Of a DNA stretch of 64,000 nucleotides, positions 7,266-17,849 are shown one piece after another. The translations under genes and the position numbers were made by a program. A model generated the notes under the pieces. It saw nothing but the letters and a program-made list of their open reading frames with translations, was not told the DNA's origin and made no database searches. Source of the stretch: Corynebacterium humireducens NBRC 106098 = DSM 45392 (GTDB lineage: Bacteria > Actinomycetota > Actinomycetes > Mycobacteriales > Mycobacteriaceae); NCBI RefSeq assembly GCF_000819445.1, contig NZ_CP005286.1:1798001-1862000 (forward strand), read 5' to 3'. The stretch's first letter is position 1, and each line of letters opens with the position of its first letter.

Positions 7266-9416
7266 ATGGCTCAACTGGCAGTGGGAGACCTCCTCGACGA
7301 CAGGTACCGCATCGATCACCCGATCGCCCGCGGCGGCATGTCCATGGTCTGGCGCTGCGTCGACCTCCGCCTGGGGCGCGCCGTCGCCGCGAAGGTCCTC
7401 GACGAGAAGTACATCGCCGACCCCGTCTTCCGGCAGCGTTTCCGCCGCGAGGCCCGGGCGATGGCGCAGCTCACCCACCCCAACCTGGTCAACGTCTACG
7501 ACTTCGGGTCCGACGGGGACCACCTCTTCCTCATCATGGAGCTCATCACCGGCGGCACCCTGCGGGAGCTGCTCGCCGAGCGCGGCCCCATGCCCCCGCA
7601 CGCCGCCGCCGCGGTGATGCGGGCGGTCCTCACCGGCCTGTCCATCGCCCACACCGCCGGTCTGGTGCACCGGGACATCAAGCCGGACAACATCCTCATC
7701 AACGGCGACCACCGCGTGAAGCTCGCCGACTTCGGCCTCGTCCGCGCCGCCGCCGCGGGTGCCACGCCCTCGCAGATCGTCGGCACCGCCGCCTACCTCT
7801 CCCCGGAGCAGGTCGACGGCACCGACATCACCCCGGCCTCGGACGTGTACTCCGCCGGCATCGTCCTCTTCGAGCTGCTCACCGGTTCCACGCCCTTCTC
7901 CGGGGACACCCCGATGGAGCACGCCTACCGCCGCCTCAGTGAGGACGTCCCCGCCCCGAGCTCCCTCATCTCCGGCGTGCCCCCGCTTATCGACGCCCTC
8001 GTGGCCACCGCCACCGCCCGCCGCCCGCAGGACCGCTTCGCCGACGCCGCCGAGTTCCTCGCCGCCCTCGACGACGTCGCCGGGGAGCTGACCCTCCCGG
8101 CGTTCACCGTGCCCATCCCGGAGAACTCCGCCGCCACCCGCGCCGCGGCCGTGCCCACCGACATCACCGACCTGGTCGGCCCGCCGACGATGGTCACCGA
8201 GATCTCCCCCGCCCCCTCCCCCGACGTCACCGAGACCCGGGTCCAGGAGCCCGTCCCCGCCCTGCAGCCCCAGGCTCCGCCGCCGGTCCCGGCGGTGCCC
8301 ACAGCGCCGGCAGCGCCCACGGCTCCCACGACCCCCAAGCCGGTGAGCAACCGCTCGCGTACGGGCCTGGTCGTATGGCTGCTGGTCATCGCCCTGCTCA
8401 CCGCCGCCATCGCCGTGGGCGGCTGGTGGTTCGGGTCCGGTCGCTACGGCGAGATCCCGCCGGTGCTCGGCATGGACCGCACCGCCGCCGTCAGCACGAT
8501 CGAGGAGGCCGGGTTCACCGCGGTCACCGAGCTCGTCTACCACGACGACGTCGCCTCCGACCTCAGCGCCGGCACCGACCCCGCCGACGGGGAGAAGGTC
8601 GTCCGCGGCCAGCAGGTCACGGTGCTCGTGTCCCAGGGTCGGCCGACCGTCCCGGAACCGAAGGGCATGGACGTCCTCGCCTACCAGGCGACGGCCGCGG
8701 AGCGCACCCTCAAGGTCGCCACCGGGGAGCCCGTCTGGTCCGCGGACGTCGGGGAGGGACTCGTCGCCGCGACCGACCCGGCCGCCGGGGAGCCCGTGAA
8801 GATCGGCTCCACCGTCACGGTCCACCTCTCGCGGGGACCGGAACCCATCCAGGTGCCCACGATCATCGGCACCGACCTCGCCACCGCCGAGGCCCGCCTC
8901 GCCGAGCTGGGGCTGACGGTGGCGGACGTCGAGAGGCGTTTCGACGAGGACGCCCCCGCCGGGCAGGTCCTCGACGTCTCCCCCGCCCCCGGCACGACGC
9001 TGACGCGCGGCAGCGAGGTCTCGCTCGTGGTCAACAGCGGACTGACCGTGCCGGACGTCGAGGGCATGTCCGAGGCCGACGCCACCGCCACCCTGCAGGC
9101 CGCGGGATTCAGCGTCGAGGACACCCGCCGGGACCGCAGCGCCGTCGGCGCCACCCCGGACACCGTCGTCCGCACCAGCCCCGCCGCCGGCGAGACCGTC
9201 GCCCCCGACGAGGCCGAGGTGACGCTCACCCTCGCCGGCCGGGTCATGGTGCCGGACGTCGTCGGCATGACCGTCGCGCAGGCCCGCGCGACGCTCGAGG
9301 CCGTCGGCCTGGACACCACCGCGCGCGAGCGGGACAACGACCGCATGGTCACCCGCCAGCGCCCCGAGGCCGGCACCGACGCCCGCCTCGACTCCACCGT
9401 CCGCCTCACCCTGTAG
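7266..9416 (+). CDS. pknL: Serine/threonine protein kinase PknL with five PASTA repeats
   Basis: Membrane receptor-type Hanks kinase, 716 aa. The kinase domain covers residues ~15-275 with the P-loop (IARGGMSMVW), catalytic Lys (VAAKVL), VHRDIKPDN loop and ADFGLV. A Pro/Ala-rich linker (~280-362) leads to one membrane helix (~366-392). Outside, five PASTA units of ~66 residues follow; the last three begin with VPTIIG, VPDVEG and VPDVVG. Mycobacterial PknL lacks PASTA repeats, whereas the corynebacterial form carries them. PASTA units sense peptidoglycan or lipid II in related kinases. The ATG at 7266 appears leaderless. It is divergent from its likely substrate gene. Confidence 0.95.
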   Translation: MAQLAVGDLLDDRYRIDHPIARGGMSMVWRCVDLRLGRAVAAKVLDEKYIADPVFRQRFRREARAMAQLTHPNLVNVYDFGSDGDHLFLIMELITGGTLRELLAERGPMPPHAAAAVMRAVLTGLSIAHTAGLVHRDIKPDNILINGDHRVKLADFGLVRAAAAGATPSQIVGTAAYLSPEQVDGTDITPASDVYSAGIVLFELLTGSTPFSGDTPMEHAYRRLSEDVPAPSSLISGVPPLIDALVATATARRPQDRFADAAEFLAALDDVAGELTLPAFTVPIPENSAATRAAAVPTDITDLVGPPTMVTEISPAPSPDVTETRVQEPVPALQPQAPPPVPAVPTAPAAPTAPTTPKPVSNRSRTGLVVWLLVIALLTAAIAVGGWWFGSGRYGEIPPVLGMDRTAAVSTIEEAGFTAVTELVYHDDVASDLSAGTDPADGEKVVRGQQVTVLVSQGRPTVPEPKGMDVLAYQATAAERTLKVATGEPVWSADVGEGLVAATDPAAGEPVKIGSTVTVHLSRGPEPIQVPTIIGTDLATAEARLAELGLTVADVERRFDEDAPAGQVLDVSPAPGTTLTRGSEVSLVVNSGLTVPDVEGMSEADATATLQAAGFSVEDTRRDRSAVGATPDTVVRTSPAAGETVAPDEAEVTLTLAGRVMVPDVVGMTVAQARATLEAVGLDTTARERDNDRMVTRQRPEAGTDARLDSTVRLTL

Positions 9417-9428
9417 TGGGAACGCAGG

Positions 9429-9463
9429 AACGCCGCCTGCCCCGGGGTGGGGCGGGCGGCGTT
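9429..9463. terminator. Hairpin between convergent pknL and DAHP synthase genes
   Basis: AACGCCGCC pairs with GGCGGCGTT around a C/G-rich centre, located between two convergent stop codons. No long T-run is present, so termination strength is uncertain, but it can act on both strands. Confidence 0.6.
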
Positions 9464-9479
9464 CAGGCATTCAGTCCGG

Positions 9480-10895
<1,416 letters not shown>

Positions 10896-10925
10896 TCAAG
10901 TAACCCCCTTGGGGCAGGAGGAACC

Positions 10926-11438
10926 TCAGTTCTGCACCCGGTTGCGCCGTGTCAGGGGGAGCGCCTCGGCGCAGATCCGGAACTTCTCCAGGTTGTGGCG
11001 GGCGTCCACGAGCGCGTCATGCGAGCCGTCCGGGGTCTTCGGCAGGTAGGGCCGACCGGCGAACTCCCAGTACTGCTTGAGCTCCCGGGTGTAGCGCGGG
11101 ATGGCCCGCGGCAGACCGGCCATGTCTCCCCACAGCTGGGCCAGGACCACGTGGTCGTAGGCGCCGACCCAGGCCCACAGCTCCGGGTCGCCGTCCCGGG
11201 CGGAGGTGAGGAACGCGAGGACCTCCTCCCGGATGGTCTCCAGGGACTTCCACACGGGGTCCCCCGGGTTGGGCAGCTTGTCCAGCACGTTCTCCCGCAC
11301 CCAGGCGTTGGCGCGGGTCGCGTCGAAATCAGTGGAGACGGCGTAGTACTCGCGCCCGTCCTCCGCGACGATGCCGATGGAGACCAGTTCGATGGTCCGG
11401 CCGTCCTCGATGAACTCGGTGTCGTAGAAGTAGCGCAC
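10926..11438 (-). CDS. RNase AS-like 3'-5' exoribonuclease (Rv2179c family)
   Basis: 170-aa DEDD-superfamily nuclease. The first motif DTEFIEDG is at residues 6-13, a mid Asp is in WVGAYDHVVLAQL, and the last motif SHDALVDARHNLEKF supplies His/Asp. M. tuberculosis Rv2179c is a structurally characterised member that prefers adenylate-containing RNA. Its place beside the DAHP synthase gene is shared with mycobacteria. It lies about 58 bp upstream of that gene in the same direction. Confidence 0.9.
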   Translation of the reverse strand: MRYFYDTEFIEDGRTIELVSIGIVAEDGREYYAVSTDFDATRANAWVRENVLDKLPNPGDPVWKSLETIREEVLAFLTSARDGDPELWAWVGAYDHVVLAQLWGDMAGLPRAIPRYTRELKQYWEFAGRPYLPKTPDGSHDALVDARHNLEKFRICAEALPLTRRNRVQN

Positions 11439-11490
11439 GCCAACAGCCTAACGTGTGACCTCCCACGCCTGGGTGCCGGGTGCCGCCGGT

Positions 11491-11496
11491 TATAGT
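11491..11496 (+). promoter_or_regulatory. -10 element giving a leaderless mptC mRNA
   Basis: TATAGT lies 7 nt before the GTG at 11504. The divergent exoribonuclease start is only 65 bp away. Confidence 0.65.
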
Positions 11497-11503
11497 TTCA
11501 GCC

Positions 11504-12703
11504 GTGAGCACCACTTCTCCTGCCCCTGTGCTGTCGACCCGTCGGAACCGGACGTGGACGGTGATCGCTGCGGTGGCCTCCGTGGTGGCGGTCCTCCCCT
11601 GGCTCATCGACGGCGGTCCCTCCATCCGCTACGCCATCGACATCGACGTCTACCGTGCCGGCGCCGCCGCGCTTCTCGACGGCGACAACCTCTACACCCG
11701 CGGCTACGAGGTCGGCGACATCACGCTGCCCTTCACCTATCCCCCGCTGGCGGCGATGCTCTTCGTCCCGCCGGCGTTGGTGCCGTACGCGGTGGCCCTG
11801 GTGACCTGGACCCTCGCGTCAGCGCTCCTGCTGTGGTGGTGCCTGGTCATCGTCCTGCGCCACGCCGCGCCCCGGCTGGCCGACCACCGCATGGTCGCCA
11901 CCTGGATCCTCCCCTTCGCGCTGGTCGCCGAACCGGTCCGGGAGACCATCGGCTTCGGGCAGATCAACATCCTGCTCATGACGCTGGTGCTCGTCGACAC
12001 CCTCACCCGCCGCCCCTGGCTGCCCCGCGGCGTGCTCATCGGGCTGGCCGCCGCCATCAAGCTCACCCCCGCGGTGTTCATCCTCGTGTTCCTCGTCCGC
12101 CGGGAGTGGCGGAACGCGGCGGTGACGTTCCTCGCCGGCGTCGGCTTCACCCTGGCCGCAGCGGCCGTGCACTGGGAGAACTCCCGGACGTACTGGCTGG
12201 ACACCCTCCGCGACACCGGCCGCATCGGCAGCGAGTCGTATTCCTCCAACCAGTCGCTCCGCGGATTCCTGGCCCGGCTGGCGGATCCCGGCGAGTCCGC
12301 CGACTCCCTGGTCTGGCTCATCCTGGTCCTGCTGGCCGTGGGCCTGGTCGTCTGGGCGATGGTCCGCGTCGACTCCCTCCTGTGGACCGTCCTGCTGGCC
12401 TCGACCGTGGCGCTGGTCTGCTCGCCGGTGTCCTGGTCGCACCACTGGGTGTGGCTCGTGCCCATCGCGGTCACGCTGGGCATGACGGCGGGCAGGCTCC
12501 CCCGGGTCCTCGCCGCGGCGGTGGTGCTCGCCGTCCTCACCTCACCGCACTGGCTGCTGCCCAACAACGGTGTCGAGCACGCCTGGCCCTGGTGGGCGCA
12601 GGTGCTCGGCAGTTCCTACCTCGTCGTGACGCTGGCGGTCGTGGGGGCTGCGGCGGTGGCACCGGCGGCGTTGACGGGGCGTCGGGAAGCAGCGACCAGC
12701 TGA
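11504..12703 (+). CDS. mptC: GT87-family mannosyltransferase MptC-like
   Basis: Polytopic GT-C enzyme (399 aa, about ten membrane helices) assigned to the alpha-1,2 mannosyltransferases that add single mannose branches to lipomannan. The first extracytoplasmic loop carries IDIDVYRAGAAALLDGDNLY with the catalytic-type Asp residues, then FTYPPLAAMLF, as in the Rv2181/MptC family. GTG 11504 is selected from the leaderless -10 element. The last 88 bp overlap the 3' end of the acyltransferase-3 gene on the other strand. Orthology rests on synteny (DAHP synthase, RNase AS, MptC) plus motif; another GT87 specificity is possible. Confidence 0.85.
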   Translation: MSTTSPAPVLSTRRNRTWTVIAAVASVVAVLPWLIDGGPSIRYAIDIDVYRAGAAALLDGDNLYTRGYEVGDITLPFTYPPLAAMLFVPPALVPYAVALVTWTLASALLLWWCLVIVLRHAAPRLADHRMVATWILPFALVAEPVRETIGFGQINILLMTLVLVDTLTRRPWLPRGVLIGLAAAIKLTPAVFILVFLVRREWRNAAVTFLAGVGFTLAAAAVHWENSRTYWLDTLRDTGRIGSESYSSNQSLRGFLARLADPGESADSLVWLILVLLAVGLVVWAMVRVDSLLWTVLLASTVALVCSPVSWSHHWVWLVPIAVTLGMTAGRLPRVLAAAVVLAVLTSPHWLLPNNGVEHAWPWWAQVLGSSYLVVTLAVVGAAAVAPAALTGRREAATS

Positions 12704-13800
12704 GGCGGCATGATCGTCCACCGCAGGTAGGGGATGCGGGTGATGAGGTACAGCGCGAGGGAACCGACCGCGGAGATCAGCAGGCCGATGACCATCCACA
12801 GGGAGGTGCTCAGCAGCGCGGACTCCGCGTCCCGGCTGATCGGCAGCTGCCACCCACGCACGTTGTAGTGGTACAGCACCGTCAGTGCGATGGGGTGGCC
12901 CAGGTAGATCACCAGCGTGTGGCGTCCGAGGAAGGCCAGGACGTCGTTGAGCACCGGGACCCGGCCGAGCAGCACCGCCACGATGACGGCCATGGGCAGC
13001 ATGAGCAGCTGGACCAGTGAGTTCACCACCAGGCGCACATCGGAGTAGCCCACCGTCTCCGCGAAGGGCAGCATCCACGGGAGGGACACATCCGCGACCG
13101 TGTTCCACCAGGCCCACACGGCGGCCAGGCTGAAACCGGCCGCATAGAGGATGGTGCCGCGGGTGAGGTGCCGCAGGCTGGTGGCGGTCTCCGCGAACTC
13201 GCGGATGTGCCGACGCAGATGCGCACCCAGCAGGAAGGCCGGCAGGTAGAGGACGGCCTTGCCGATCATCTGCTGTTCCGCGTGCAGCGGCAGGATGAGG
13301 ATCGGGGCCAGACCGACGAGGAGACCCGCCCACCAGGGGAGCTTCCGGGTCAGCCAGAGGATGACGTTGAAGATGACCAGGGCGTAGAGGAACCAGTACA
13401 TGTTCCGACCCTCGATGATGTGCTCGAGGTAGCGGTCGACGCCCGGCATGGGCTTGTCGTCGAAGCGGTGCCACTCCTGGAACTTGAACCACAGCTCGAT
13501 GGGCACCCACAGGAGGTAGGGCACGAGGAAGAACCACAGGCGCCGCAGGAAGAGGTCCCGGAACGTGAAGCCGAACACCTTCGCCGAGAAGAATCCGCTG
13601 ACCATGAAGAACAGCGGCATACGCAGCGGGTCGAGGAGGCTGTTGATCTGCGCCGCCGTGGTGCTCATCCCCTCGGGGACTGCGAGGCTGACATGCAGCA
13701 GGACGACGCCGATGATGGAGAGTCCCTTGGCCACGTCAGGCCAGCGCATCCTCGTTGCCGGGGTCGCCTGACCCGCAGCCGTCCTACTGTTCAGCGTCAT
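12616..13800 (-). CDS. Acyltransferase-3 family membrane protein
   Basis: 394-aa integral membrane acyltransferase (OafA/NodX-like fold) with about ten helices. The N-terminus MRWPDVAKGLSIIGVVLLHVSL carries the conserved Arg-x-x-Asp plus His pattern of the family, and PLFFMVSGFF follows. Such enzymes O-acylate surface glycans or lipids, and its neighbours make lipomannan and PIMs, so envelope glycolipid acylation is a reasonable but unproved role. The C-terminal ~30 residues (Ala/Thr-rich) overlap the mptC 3' end. Confidence 0.85.
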   Translation of the reverse strand: MTLNSRTAAGQATPATRMRWPDVAKGLSIIGVVLLHVSLAVPEGMSTTAAQINSLLDPLRMPLFFMVSGFFSAKVFGFTFRDLFLRRLWFFLVPYLLWVPIELWFKFQEWHRFDDKPMPGVDRYLEHIIEGRNMYWFLYALVIFNVILWLTRKLPWWAGLLVGLAPILILPLHAEQQMIGKAVLYLPAFLLGAHLRRHIREFAETATSLRHLTRGTILYAAGFSLAAVWAWWNTVADVSLPWMLPFAETVGYSDVRLVVNSLVQLLMLPMAVIVAVLLGRVPVLNDVLAFLGRHTLVIYLGHPIALTVLYHYNVRGWQLPISRDAESALLSTSLWMVIGLLISAVGSLALYLITRIPYLRWTIMPPQLVAASRRPVNAAGATAAAPTTASVTTR

Positions 13801-13891
13801 TCGCCACGCCCCTTCACGTCACCGGTGATCCAGCGGCTGAGTATATAAGAGGAACACCCCAGCGGCGAACAAGGTTCCGGTCAGGTGACCC

Positions 13892-14632
13892 CTAGGAACG
13901 TGCCGGTTCCGTCCCCTTGGGCCAGCCGCGACCGGCGGCCAGGGAGGCCTTGACCTCGGAGGCGTACATGTCGACGTAGGGCTGACCGGACAGCTCCGTG
14001 AGGATGGCCATCACGTGGTCGGTCAGCGGGCGGGCGGCCTCGCGGGAGTCCGGGTCGATGCCCAGGGACTCGACGTAGGCGCGGCCGTCGATAGGCTCGC
14101 CGACCTTCATGCGCACCTTGAACGGGCGCGGGATCCACGTGCCGATGGGGTTGGCGTTCCGGGAGCCGATCATGGCCAGCGGCACGATCGGGGCGCCCGT
14201 GGCCAGGGCGATGCGGGCCATGCCCGTGCGTCCCTTGTAGACGCGGCCGTCCGGGGAGCGGGTGCCCTCCGGGTAGATGCCCAGGACGCCGCCCACGTCC
14301 AGGACGGTGCGGGCGGCGGCGAGGGTGGCGTCGCCGGCGTTGCTGGCGGTGCGGTCCACCGGGATCTGGCCGATGGAGGTGAAGAACCAGCGCTGGATCG
14401 CGCCGATGACGCCGGTGTTGGTGAAGTACTCCTGCTTCGCCGGGAAGGTGACACGGCGGGGGCTGAGGGCCGGGAAGTAGAAGGAGTCCATGACCGACTG
14501 GTGGGTGGAGGCGACGATCGCCGCCCCGGTGGCCGGGATGTTCTCCCGTCCCTCCATGGTCGGGCGGTTCCACACGCGGAGGAAAGGACCGATGAGAACG
14601 TTCTTGTACAGCCAGTACCACTGCTTTTGCAT
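13892..14632 (-). CDS. plsC: 1-acyl-sn-glycerol-3-phosphate acyltransferase
   Basis: 246-aa PlsC-family enzyme that acylates lysophosphatidate or a related lipid at the membrane. Motif I HQSVMD (HX4D), motif II with FPAKQEYF and motif III GIYPEGTRSPDGR are all intact, followed by VPLAMIGS. It corresponds to Rv2182c in the same cluster. It is 12 bp downstream of glk and so probably in one transcript with pimB' and glk, linking phosphatidate supply to PIM synthesis. Confidence 0.92.
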   Translation of the reverse strand: MQKQWYWLYKNVLIGPFLRVWNRPTMEGRENIPATGAAIVASTHQSVMDSFYFPALSPRRVTFPAKQEYFTNTGVIGAIQRWFFTSIGQIPVDRTASNAGDATLAAARTVLDVGGVLGIYPEGTRSPDGRVYKGRTGMARIALATGAPIVPLAMIGSRNANPIGTWIPRPFKVRMKVGEPIDGRAYVESLGIDPDSREAARPLTDHVMAILTELSGQPYVDMYASEVKASLAAGRGWPKGTEPARS

Positions 14633-14644
14633 CGGTGTCTCCCC

Positions 14645-15562
14645 TTAAGAATGCGTACGCGCTAAATCTGCCACGCCAATCATACCCGCGGCGGGGCCGA
14701 GTTCCGTGGTTCCCACGACCGGGAGTGGCCGGTGTCCCGCGCCGACGATGTTCGCGGCCAGCGCGGCCTGCGCGTCCGCGAGGAAGAGGTCGGCGTCGAC
14801 CGCCACTCCCCCGCCGAGGACGATGAGTTCCGGGTCGAGCACGTCCACCACCGTGGCCAGGCCCTGCCCGAGCCACGCGGCGAAGTCCGCGATGACCGCC
14901 TCCGCCCGGGCGTCTCCTGCACGGGCCGCGGCCATCAGCGCCGGTCCGCTCATCCCGGGCGGCAGGCCGTGCTCGACGGCGGTGTCGGCGAGCGCGGTGC
15001 CGGAGGCGTAGCGCTCCAGACAGCCCCGACGGCCGCAGGCGCAGAGCCGTCCCCCGGGCACGACGGTGAGGTGCCCGAACTCGGGGGCGGTGCCGTAGGC
15101 GCCGCGGAACAGCTGCCCGTCGATCATGAGTGCCGCGCCGATGCCGGTGCCCACCGCGAAGAACACCCAGGTCCCGGCGCCGCGGGCGGAGCCGAAGCGG
15201 TACTCGCCCCAGGCGGCGGAGTTGGCGTCGTGCTCGAGGACGACCGGCAACCCCAGCCGGTCCTGCAGGCGTGCACGCACGGGTACGTCGCGCCACGGCA
15301 GGTGCGGGGCGAAGCGGACGGTCTCGCGCTCCGCGTCGAGGAATCCGGCGACCGCCAGTCCAACGGCCGCCGGGTCGTGCTCTGCACGGAGCTTCTCGAC
15401 GAGCCCCACCACCGCGTCCTCCAGCGCCGCCTCGGTGTCCGGGGTGGGCACACTCAGCGTCGTGAGGATCTCCCCCGCCGCCGACACCACCGTCGCCCGG
15501 CACTGCGTCCCACCGATGTCGAACCCCACCGTCGGGCGGGCATCCGCCTCACTGAGCTTCAT
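14645..15562 (-). CDS. glk: ROK-family glucokinase
   Basis: 305-aa sugar kinase of the ROK family. It shows the ATP-binding GFDIGGTQCRATVV, the glucose/catalytic region EHDANSAAWGEY, the GTGIGAALMIDG loop and the zinc-binding cluster CACGRRGCLE typical of ROK kinases. Catalyses glucose + ATP to glucose-6-phosphate; the corynebacterial orthologue is the main glucokinase outside the PTS. The ATG at 15562 overlaps the pimB' stop (TGATG), so translation is coupled. Confidence 0.88.
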   Translation of the reverse strand: MKLSEADARPTVGFDIGGTQCRATVVSAAGEILTTLSVPTPDTEAALEDAVVGLVEKLRAEHDPAAVGLAVAGFLDAERETVRFAPHLPWRDVPVRARLQDRLGLPVVLEHDANSAAWGEYRFGSARGAGTWVFFAVGTGIGAALMIDGQLFRGAYGTAPEFGHLTVVPGGRLCACGRRGCLERYASGTALADTAVEHGLPPGMSGPALMAAARAGDARAEAVIADFAAWLGQGLATVVDVLDPELIVLGGGVAVDADLFLADAQAALAANIVGAGHRPLPVVGTTELGPAAGMIGVADLARTHS

Positions 15563-16677
15563 CAACGGAGTATATCCCGCAGCCGGGCACCCATGATGTC
15601 CCAGGTCCAGCTGTCCGTGACGTGCCGACGCCCCGCCTCCCCGAGGGCGGCGGCGTGCGGAGGGTCGTCGAGAAGCTGCAGGAGGGCGGCGGTGAGCTCC
15701 TCCCCGCTGCGGCCGTCGACGACGATGCCGGTCTCGGGGGTGACGGTCTCGGGTGCCCCGCCGGAGTCGCCGGCGATGACGGGCACGCCGCAGGCCTGCG
15801 CCTCGAGGTAGACGATGCCGAGGCCCTCGACGTCGAGTCCCCCGCCGCGGGTGCGGGCCGGCATGGCGAAGACGTCCGCGGAGGCCAGCAGCGAGCGGAG
15901 GTCAGGAGTGGACAGCGGGCCGGTGAATGCGACGGCGTCGCCGAGGGGGGCGGCCATCCTGCGCAGCACAGCCTCGTGCGACCCCGAGCCGACGATGAGG
16001 AGCCGGGCCGTCGGATGCCGCTCGAGGACCTGCGGCCAGACCCCGATGAGCATGTCCTGTCCCTTGCGCGGGACCAGACGGGAGACGCACACCACGAGCG
16101 GGCCGGTGCCGTGACGCTCCCGGGTGTCGGCCCTCTCCTCCGGGGTGGCGGGGCGGAACCAGTCGACGTCGACGCCCGAGGGCAGGTGGCGGAACTCCGG
16201 GTGCGGGCCGAAGGCGCGGCGGACGCGACGCAGGGTGTAGTCGGAGATGTAGGTGACCACGTCGGCGGTGTCCCCGATGCGCCGCAGGACGCGGCGGGCG
16301 CCGGGCAGCATGGACCAGCCGACCTCGTGGCCGTGGGTGCTCGCGATGATGCGCGTGGCCCCCGCCCGGCGGGCCGCGGCCCCCATGAGTGCCAACGGGG
16401 CGGCGGCGCCGAACCACACGGTGTCGATGTCCAGTTCACGGATGATCTGGCTCATGGCCTCCGCGGTCGTCGGCGTGGGCAGCATGACGTGACGCGGCCA
16501 GCGGATGACGCGGTACGGCAGCCCCGCGTCGTGGGCGGCCGCGGCGGTCCGGTCCTGCGTCGAGGCGAACACCACCACCTGCTCCGGGTCGAGGGTGCCC
16601 AGGAAGTCACGCAGGTACGACTGGATGCCGCCGACGGTGGGCGGGAAGTCGTTGGTGACCAGCAGCGTCCGGGACAT
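15562..16677 (-). CDS. pimB: GDP-mannose-dependent phosphatidyl-myo-inositol mannosyltransferase PimB'
   Basis: 371-aa GT4 glycosyltransferase on the cytosolic membrane face that adds the second mannose to PIM1. Features: N-terminal GGIQSYLRDFL glycine loop, HGHEVGW, PSGVDVDWF, the nucleotide-sugar region VSRLVPRKGQDMLI, and the EGLGIVYLEAQACGVPVIAG acidic motif. Gene order (NlpC/P60, pimB', kinase, acyltransferase) matches C. glutamicum. It starts only 3 bp after the NlpC/P60 stop. Confidence 0.92.
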   Translation of the reverse strand: MSRTLLVTNDFPPTVGGIQSYLRDFLGTLDPEQVVVFASTQDRTAAAAHDAGLPYRVIRWPRHVMLPTPTTAEAMSQIIRELDIDTVWFGAAAPLALMGAAARRAGATRIIASTHGHEVGWSMLPGARRVLRRIGDTADVVTYISDYTLRRVRRAFGPHPEFRHLPSGVDVDWFRPATPEERADTRERHGTGPLVVCVSRLVPRKGQDMLIGVWPQVLERHPTARLLIVGSGSHEAVLRRMAAPLGDAVAFTGPLSTPDLRSLLASADVFAMPARTRGGGLDVEGLGIVYLEAQACGVPVIAGDSGGAPETVTPETGIVVDGRSGEELTAALLQLLDDPPHAAALGEAGRRHVTDSWTWDIMGARLRDILR

Positions 16678-16680
16678 GGG

Positions 16681-17700
16681 TCAGTAGCGGACGGCGCCGG
16701 CCCACGGCATCGAGTCGACGGACACGACCTGCACCGGGATGCCGTAGTCGGAGGCGTGCACGAGCTGGCCGTTGCCGATGTACATGCCGACGTGCGTGAC
16801 ACCCGGGTAGTAGCCGACGATGTCGCCGGGCTGCAGCTCCGCGCGCGACACCGGCCGACCGCCGGCGAGCTGGGCCTGCGAGGTGCGCGGGATCGACTTG
16901 CCCTGCTGCTGGTACGCCCACACCATGAGACCGGAGCAGTCGAACTGGTTCGGGCCGGTCGCGCCCCAGCCGTAGGGCGAGCCGAGCTTGCTCAGGGCGG
17001 CGCCGACTACGCCACTGGCGTCGCCGGTGAGGATGGGGGCCAGCGGGTTGTTCTTGTTCTCCCAGGCCAGGCGGGCCGACTCGTCGAGGGAGGCGACCTT
17101 CTCCTCGATCTCCCGGATGCGGATCTGCAGCTCCTCCTGCTGCTCGGCGAGGACCCGGTGCTGCTTCTCCAGCTGGGACTGCTTGAAGTTGGCCTCCGCC
17201 ACCATGCGGGAGGCGTCGGTGTGCTCCCGGCCGGCGGCGGCGGTCGCCTCCGCGAGCTTCTCGACGGTCCGCTCCGTGTGCCTGGTCAGCGCCCCGAGGT
17301 AGGACGCGCGGTCGATGGCGTTCTGCGGGTTCTCCGCGGAGATGGCGTTGGTGACCGGGTCGATCTGCAGGCTGCGGTACTTCGCGCCGGCGAGTTCATT
17401 GACGTCACGCTGGTAAGCGTGCTGCGCGTCGCGGGCCGCGGTGGCCCGCTCCCGCGCCGCCTCCGCCTGCTCCCGCAGGGTCCCGAGCCGTTCCTCGCCC
17501 CGGGTGAGGTCATCCTCGAGCTGCTTGACCTCCTCGTTGCGGGCGGTCGCCTCCTGGGAGACGTCCTCCAGGGAGGCGATGAGGGTGTCCAGGTCCTCGT
17601 CGGCAAGTGCCGTGGGAACGGCGAATCCGGAGGTCAGCAGGACAGCGCCGAGGGTGGTGGCGCCGGTGGTTCGCAGGGTGCGGGGGAAGCGCAAGGTCAC
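16681..17700 (-). CDS. Secreted NlpC/P60 peptidoglycan endopeptidase with coiled coil
   Basis: 339-aa exported hydrolase. A Sec signal peptide ends near VPTALADED; residues ~35-225 form a long charged coiled coil (SLEDVSQEATARNEEVKQLEDDL and onward), and the C-terminal NlpC/P60 domain (~235-339) has the catalytic Cys in FDCSGLMVWAY and His in VTHVGMYIGNG. It resembles C. glutamicum Cg2401 and the RipA/RipC layout, where the coiled coil autoinhibits the peptidase until an activator such as FtsX binds. It cleaves the D-Glu-DAP stem-peptide bond in the family. It heads the run into pimB'. Confidence 0.9.
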   Translation of the reverse strand: MTLRFPRTLRTTGATTLGAVLLTSGFAVPTALADEDLDTLIASLEDVSQEATARNEEVKQLEDDLTRGEERLGTLREQAEAARERATAARDAQHAYQRDVNELAGAKYRSLQIDPVTNAISAENPQNAIDRASYLGALTRHTERTVEKLAEATAAAGREHTDASRMVAEANFKQSQLEKQHRVLAEQQEELQIRIREIEEKVASLDESARLAWENKNNPLAPILTGDASGVVGAALSKLGSPYGWGATGPNQFDCSGLMVWAYQQQGKSIPRTSQAQLAGGRPVSRAELQPGDIVGYYPGVTHVGMYIGNGQLVHASDYGIPVQVVSVDSMPWAGAVRY

Positions 17701-17806
17701 TCTTTCAGTAACGGAGGCCGGTGTTGTCCAGACACCACTATAGACCGCGGCCCCTCCCCCGGTACAGCCTCCCCACCTGCTCTTTCCTCTTTGCCCGGAA
17801 ACGCGA

Positions 17807-17829
17807 AGACCCGCCTCGGGGGCGGGTCT
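17807..17829 (-). terminator. Terminator-like hairpin after the riboswitch-controlled NlpC/P60 gene
   Basis: AGACCCGCC pairs with GGCGGGTCT around a CGGGG loop, 20 bp downstream of the stop codon at 17850. The T-tract is poor. It would separate this gene from the next NlpC/P60 gene. Confidence 0.6.
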
Positions 17830-17849
17830 CGGAAGGGGGTGCGGGGCGC

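Noticed and set aside
7203..9470. Minus-strand open frame of 755 codons opposite pknL
   Set aside because: Shadow of pknL, whose kinase motifs and PASTA repeats are unambiguous.
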